A DNA stretch of 64,000 nucleotides from Thermogemmata fonticola. GTDB taxonomy: Bacteria; Planctomycetota; Planctomycetia; Gemmatales; Gemmataceae. The position numbers and the translations under genes were made by a program. How positions within the stretch are numbered: the first letter of the stretch is position 1; every line of letters begins with the position of its first letter. The stretch lies in assembly GCF_013694095.1 (NCBI RefSeq), contig NZ_JACEFB010000004.1, positions 161,638 to 225,637 of the forward strand. Reading direction: 5' to 3'. Below are positions 60,997 through 64,000 of the stretch, in pieces. The notes under the pieces are model-generated. The model saw only the letters and a program-made list of their open reading frames with translations, ran no database searches and was not told the DNA's origin.

Positions 60997-63966
60997 ATGC
61001 TGCACGCTTGGCTTCGATGGCGCCTGTCCCTGGGAAGTGGGATATTTCTGGCTCTCCTCGGAGGGGGAGGGCTGCTGTCTTCGGTCCTTGTAGGCGCGGC
61101 GGGAGGCACAGCCACTTCTTCGGCGTCTGAGGGAAAAGCCTCACCGGCGGTCCCCCCCGCCACCCGGCAGTTTCGCCTCAACGGCCACACCTTCACGTTG
61201 CCCGACGGCTTTGTGATCGAAGTGGCCGCTGCCAGCGATCTGGCGCCCCGCCCCATCACAGCGGCCTTCGATGACCAGGGGCGGCTGTATGTGGCCGACT
61301 CCAGCGGTTCCAATGAAAATGTACAAATTCAGCTCCAGAAGAAACCTCATCGTATCCTTCGTCTGGAAGATACAAATGGAGACGGCGTTTTCGATAAAGC
61401 CAATGTCTTTGTGAAAAACATCATGTTCCCTGAAGGGACAATGTGGTACAAAGGTTCCCTCTATGTTGCTGCTCCGCCTCAAATCCTCAAGTTCACGGAT
61501 ACCGACGGGGATGGTCAGGCCGACCGGGAGGAAGTCTGGTTCGACGGCAAGACACTCACCGGCTGTGCCAACGACTTGCACGGCCCCTATCTCGGCCCCG
61601 ATGGCTACATCTATTGGTGCAAAGGGGCTTTCGCCCGGCAGGAATACACCCTGCCCTCCGGACGGAAGTTTGTCACCCGTGCCGCCCACATCTTCCGAGC
61701 CACTCCCGATGGCAAGCAGATCGAACCGGTCATCACCGGCGGTATGGATAACCCCGTGGATGTTGTCTTTATGCCTAATGGAGAAATGATCTTCAGTACA
61801 ACGTTTTTCCAACATCCAGCCTATGGAAAACGAGATGGATTGATCCATGCCATCTATGGCGGTATCTACGGCAAAGATCACGATCCGATCTATGAGCATC
61901 CTTGGACGTCGCCCCAGTTGATGCCAGTGTTGACTCATATGGGGCCGGCTGCCCCCTGCGGCCTGCACCGCTACACCAGTGATCAGTTCGGACCGGAATA
62001 CCGCCACAATCTCTTCTGCTGTCAGTTCAATCTCCGCAAGGTCAGCCGCCACGTTCTGACGCCTCATGGCTCGACGTACACCTGCCAGGATTTTGACTTC
62101 CTCGTCTCCGATAACATAGACTTTCATCCCACGGATGTGCTGGAAGACCGCGATGGTTCGCTGCTGGTGGTGGACACCGGCGGCTGGTACAAAATCTGCT
62201 GCCCGACCTCGCAATCCATGAAGCCGGATGTGACCGGGGCCATCTACCGCATCAAACGTGTCGGGGCGCATCAGCAGCGCCAGGCTCCCCTTCCCGAACC
62301 GCTGCCCCGCCTCAAGCGGATCGCCCTGGAACGAGATGCGAGCGGCCTGAAGGAAGCCCTTGCTGCCTTGCGTGATGCGGACCTCATGAAGCGGCGCTGG
62401 GCCGCGGAAGCGTTGGGGCGCATCGGCGATCCCCAGGCCGTGCCGGCCTTGCTGGAGGCACTAGCCGATCCGGCGAACGACCGCCCCCTGGATCATGCCC
62501 TCACCTACGCGCTGCTGGAAATCGGAGACGCTTCCGCTACGGCCGCTGGCTTGCGCCATTCTTCCCCCCGCGTCCGCCGTGCCGCCCTCACGGTGCTCTC
62601 CTATCTCCCCGCTGCCCGCTCGGACCCCCAGCCGGTCTTGGCCGCCCTCAACGACCCCGATGCCGACTTACGGGCCACTGCCTGGTGGATCGCCGGACGC
62701 AATCCTCCGTGGGGCGAGCATCTCGCCGGTTACTTCCGCAACCAATTCCGCCACCTCGAACGCCTGGATGCTGCCCAGCGACAGGAGCTAGTCGATCGGC
62801 TCACCCGCTTCGTGACCCATCCGCTGATCCAGCAGGTCGTCGCCGAAGCTGCCGCCCAGGAAAAGACGGCCCCCCTGGCTCTCACGGTGATGGCACACAG
62901 CCGGCTCAAGACTCTGCCCGAAAGTTGGCAGAAGGCCCTGATTGCTCTGGCGCCTCAGATCACCCAGCGCTCCCTTTACGAGGCCGCTCTCGCGGTCTTT
63001 CGCGCCGTGCCCTTGAACAGTCCGGCAGAAGCCCGCTCGTTCGCCGCTTTCCAGGCGGCCTTGCCCCTCGCCCGCCTCTGGCCGGAGGGAACGCCTCCCG
63101 CCGAGGTCCGCCTCCTGATCCTGGCTTCCCGGCCCCCCAGCCACACCCTCTCGGAAAGTGACCTGGCACTGACACTCGAATACCTGCATCGCCAAGCCGA
63201 CACCTCCCCGCGTGCCCTGGCTGCTGCCGCCCTGGCCCGCGGCCCCCTTTCCGCGGATCAACTCCGCCGCCTCGCCCGCACCCTCCCCCATGTGCACCCC
63301 CTGGAAATTCCCAAAGTCCTCGATGTGTTCAGCAAAACTCCCTCGCCGGAAGTCGTGCGGACCCTCCTGGAAACCCTGGAGCAACCGGAATGCCGCAGCC
63401 TCGTCCGCCGCGAAATGCTCCAGCCCATCCTAGACAAGGTTCCCGCCTTGCGAGCGGAAGCCGAACGATTCTACGCCCTGCTCGAACAGGATCGCGCCGC
63501 GGAAAAAGCCCGTCTGGATCAGTTGCTGGCAGAATTGCAGAAACTCCCCGCTGATGTCCGCCGCGGCCAACGCGTCTTTCACTCGGCGAAAGCCAATTGT
63601 GCCGCCTGCCACAAAGTCGGCTACGTCGGCGGGATTGTCGGACCGGACCTCACCCGCATCGGCAGCATCCGTGGCGAACGCGACCTGCTGGAAGCCATCG
63701 TCTTTCCTAGCGCCAGCTTCGTACGCAGTTACGAACCGGTCCGCGTCATCACTGCCGATGAACGGGTCCTCAACGGCATCATCACGCGGGACAATCCCGA
63801 AGAAATTGTCCTCGTCCTCGATGCGGACAAACAGGAGCGCGTGGCCCGGCGCGACATCGCGTCCATCACGCCCAGCACTGTTTCTATCATGCCGGCGGGA
63901 TTGGATCAGCAGCTCACGCGCCAGGAACTAGCCGACCTGCTCGCCTTCCTCAAAGCCTGCCGTTGA
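60997..63966 (+). CDS. PVC-type cytochrome c protein: sugar-dehydrogenase-like domain, HEAT repeats, CxxCH
   Basis: The 989-residue secreted protein starts with a signal or anchor (LSLGSGIFLALLGGGGLLSS). Residues about 45-420 are a six-bladed propeller like membrane-bound sugar dehydrogenases (FDDQGRLYVADSSGSNENVQ, RILRLEDTNGDGVFDKANVF, DVLEDRDGSLLVVDTGGWYK). HEAT repeats follow to about 830 (AAEALGRIGDPQAVPALLEA). The C-terminal haem domain has NCAACHK, with Cys868, Cys871 and His872, and IVGPDLTRIGSIRGERDLLE. The combination is typical of planctomycetes. Electrons from an oxidised sugar or alcohol could pass to the c-type haem. GGAG seven bases before ATG 60997 sets the start. The first domain contains stretches with lower GC and different codon choice. 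Confidence 0.93.
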   Translation: MLHAWLRWRLSLGSGIFLALLGGGGLLSSVLVGAAGGTATSSASEGKASPAVPPATRQFRLNGHTFTLPDGFVIEVAAASDLAPRPITAAFDDQGRLYVADSSGSNENVQIQLQKKPHRILRLEDTNGDGVFDKANVFVKNIMFPEGTMWYKGSLYVAAPPQILKFTDTDGDGQADREEVWFDGKTLTGCANDLHGPYLGPDGYIYWCKGAFARQEYTLPSGRKFVTRAAHIFRATPDGKQIEPVITGGMDNPVDVVFMPNGEMIFSTTFFQHPAYGKRDGLIHAIYGGIYGKDHDPIYEHPWTSPQLMPVLTHMGPAAPCGLHRYTSDQFGPEYRHNLFCCQFNLRKVSRHVLTPHGSTYTCQDFDFLVSDNIDFHPTDVLEDRDGSLLVVDTGGWYKICCPTSQSMKPDVTGAIYRIKRVGAHQQRQAPLPEPLPRLKRIALERDASGLKEALAALRDADLMKRRWAAEALGRIGDPQAVPALLEALADPANDRPLDHALTYALLEIGDASATAAGLRHSSPRVRRAALTVLSYLPAARSDPQPVLAALNDPDADLRATAWWIAGRNPPWGEHLAGYFRNQFRHLERLDAAQRQELVDRLTRFVTHPLIQQVVAEAAAQEKTAPLALTVMAHSRLKTLPESWQKALIALAPQITQRSLYEAALAVFRAVPLNSPAEARSFAAFQAALPLARLWPEGTPPAEVRLLILASRPPSHTLSESDLALTLEYLHRQADTSPRALAAAALARGPLSADQLRRLARTLPHVHPLEIPKVLDVFSKTPSPEVVRTLLETLEQPECRSLVRREMLQPILDKVPALRAEAERFYALLEQDRAAEKARLDQLLAELQKLPADVRRGQRVFHSAKANCAACHKVGYVGGIVGPDLTRIGSIRGERDLLEAIVFPSASFVRSYEPVRVITADERVLNGIITRDNPEEIVLVLDADKQERVARRDIASITPSTVSIMPAGLDQQLTRQELADLLAFLKACR

Positions 63967-64000
63967 GTTTGTCCCTGAACTCAGGAAAGAAAACAGGTCA

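Noticed and set aside
63964-63983. Hairpin TGAGTT/AACTCA at the end of the cytochrome gene
   Set aside because: Six weak pairs without a T-tract; too little to call a terminator.

Overview
The window looks like chromosomal DNA of a high-GC planctomycete, most likely of the Gemmata/Gemmataceae type. This is inferred from content, not from a search. Three genes begin with the pseudopilin-like leader of the DUF1559 family and a fourth carries the same module internally. Other typical features are a giant cytochrome with a dehydrogenase-like domain, HEAT repeats and a C-terminal CxxCH ('PVC-type'), two proteins with an MJ0042-type zinc ribbon before a membrane segment, a secreted sulfatase, a Tricorn homologue, DapL, and a NfeD-FloA cluster. 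I see no insertion sequence, integrase, prophage or CRISPR array, so this reads as core genome with a few decaying genes.

Layout. 1-2.2 kb: haem A/haem O synthesis and copper delivery for cytochrome oxidase (ctaA-like 3' end, ctaB, SCO). 2.4-6.1 kb: a large zinc-ribbon membrane protein converging on a HEAT/TPR protein, with a cluster of small hairpins and a perfect 28-bp tandem duplication between them. 6.3-9.7 kb: Tricorn-type protease. 10.5-17.5 kb: two DUF1559 genes, a CPBP protease, a sulfatase, a small lipoprotein and a phytase-like esterase; a very AT-rich island lies at about 15.0 kb. 17.9-24.1 kb: a Tat-exported amidase-family enzyme, a HEAT-repeat lipoprotein and a PolX-type DNA polymerase with a PHP domain. 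24.6-29.3 kb: a WD40 protein, a 63-residue membrane protein, a DUF1559 gene broken by one missing base, a small anchored protein, and a leucine-rich-repeat gene broken by an in-frame TAA. 29.5-33.9 kb: old-yellow-enzyme type oxidoreductase with an MFS transporter, divergent from dapL.

34.1-39.2 kb: a co-directional cluster of long NfeD, short NfeD, FloA and a polyproline membrane protein, expected to act together in membrane organisation. 40.0 kb: one tRNA with a CAT anticodon. 40.3-46.2 kb: a DUF1559 fusion protein, an unrecognised translationally coupled gene pair (winged-helix/coiled-coil protein plus P-loop ATPase), and a secreted Lys/Pro-repeat protein. 46.5-52.2 kb: two very large secreted proteins (TIM-barrel-like; CehA/McbA-like with EF-hands). 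52.5-55.8 kb: a zinc-ribbon membrane protein, pyrH, a 32-residue membrane protein followed by a strong intrinsic terminator, and frr. 56.0-64.0 kb: a P-type Ca2+ ATPase, a thioredoxin-like ferredoxin, a COG0523 GTPase and the divergent PVC-type cytochrome.

The strongest candidate for something undescribed is the two-gene ATPase module at 42.1-45.4 kb. The 32-residue protein between pyrH and frr, the catalytically doubtful NfeD protein and the two broken genes near 27-29 kb are the next most useful leads.
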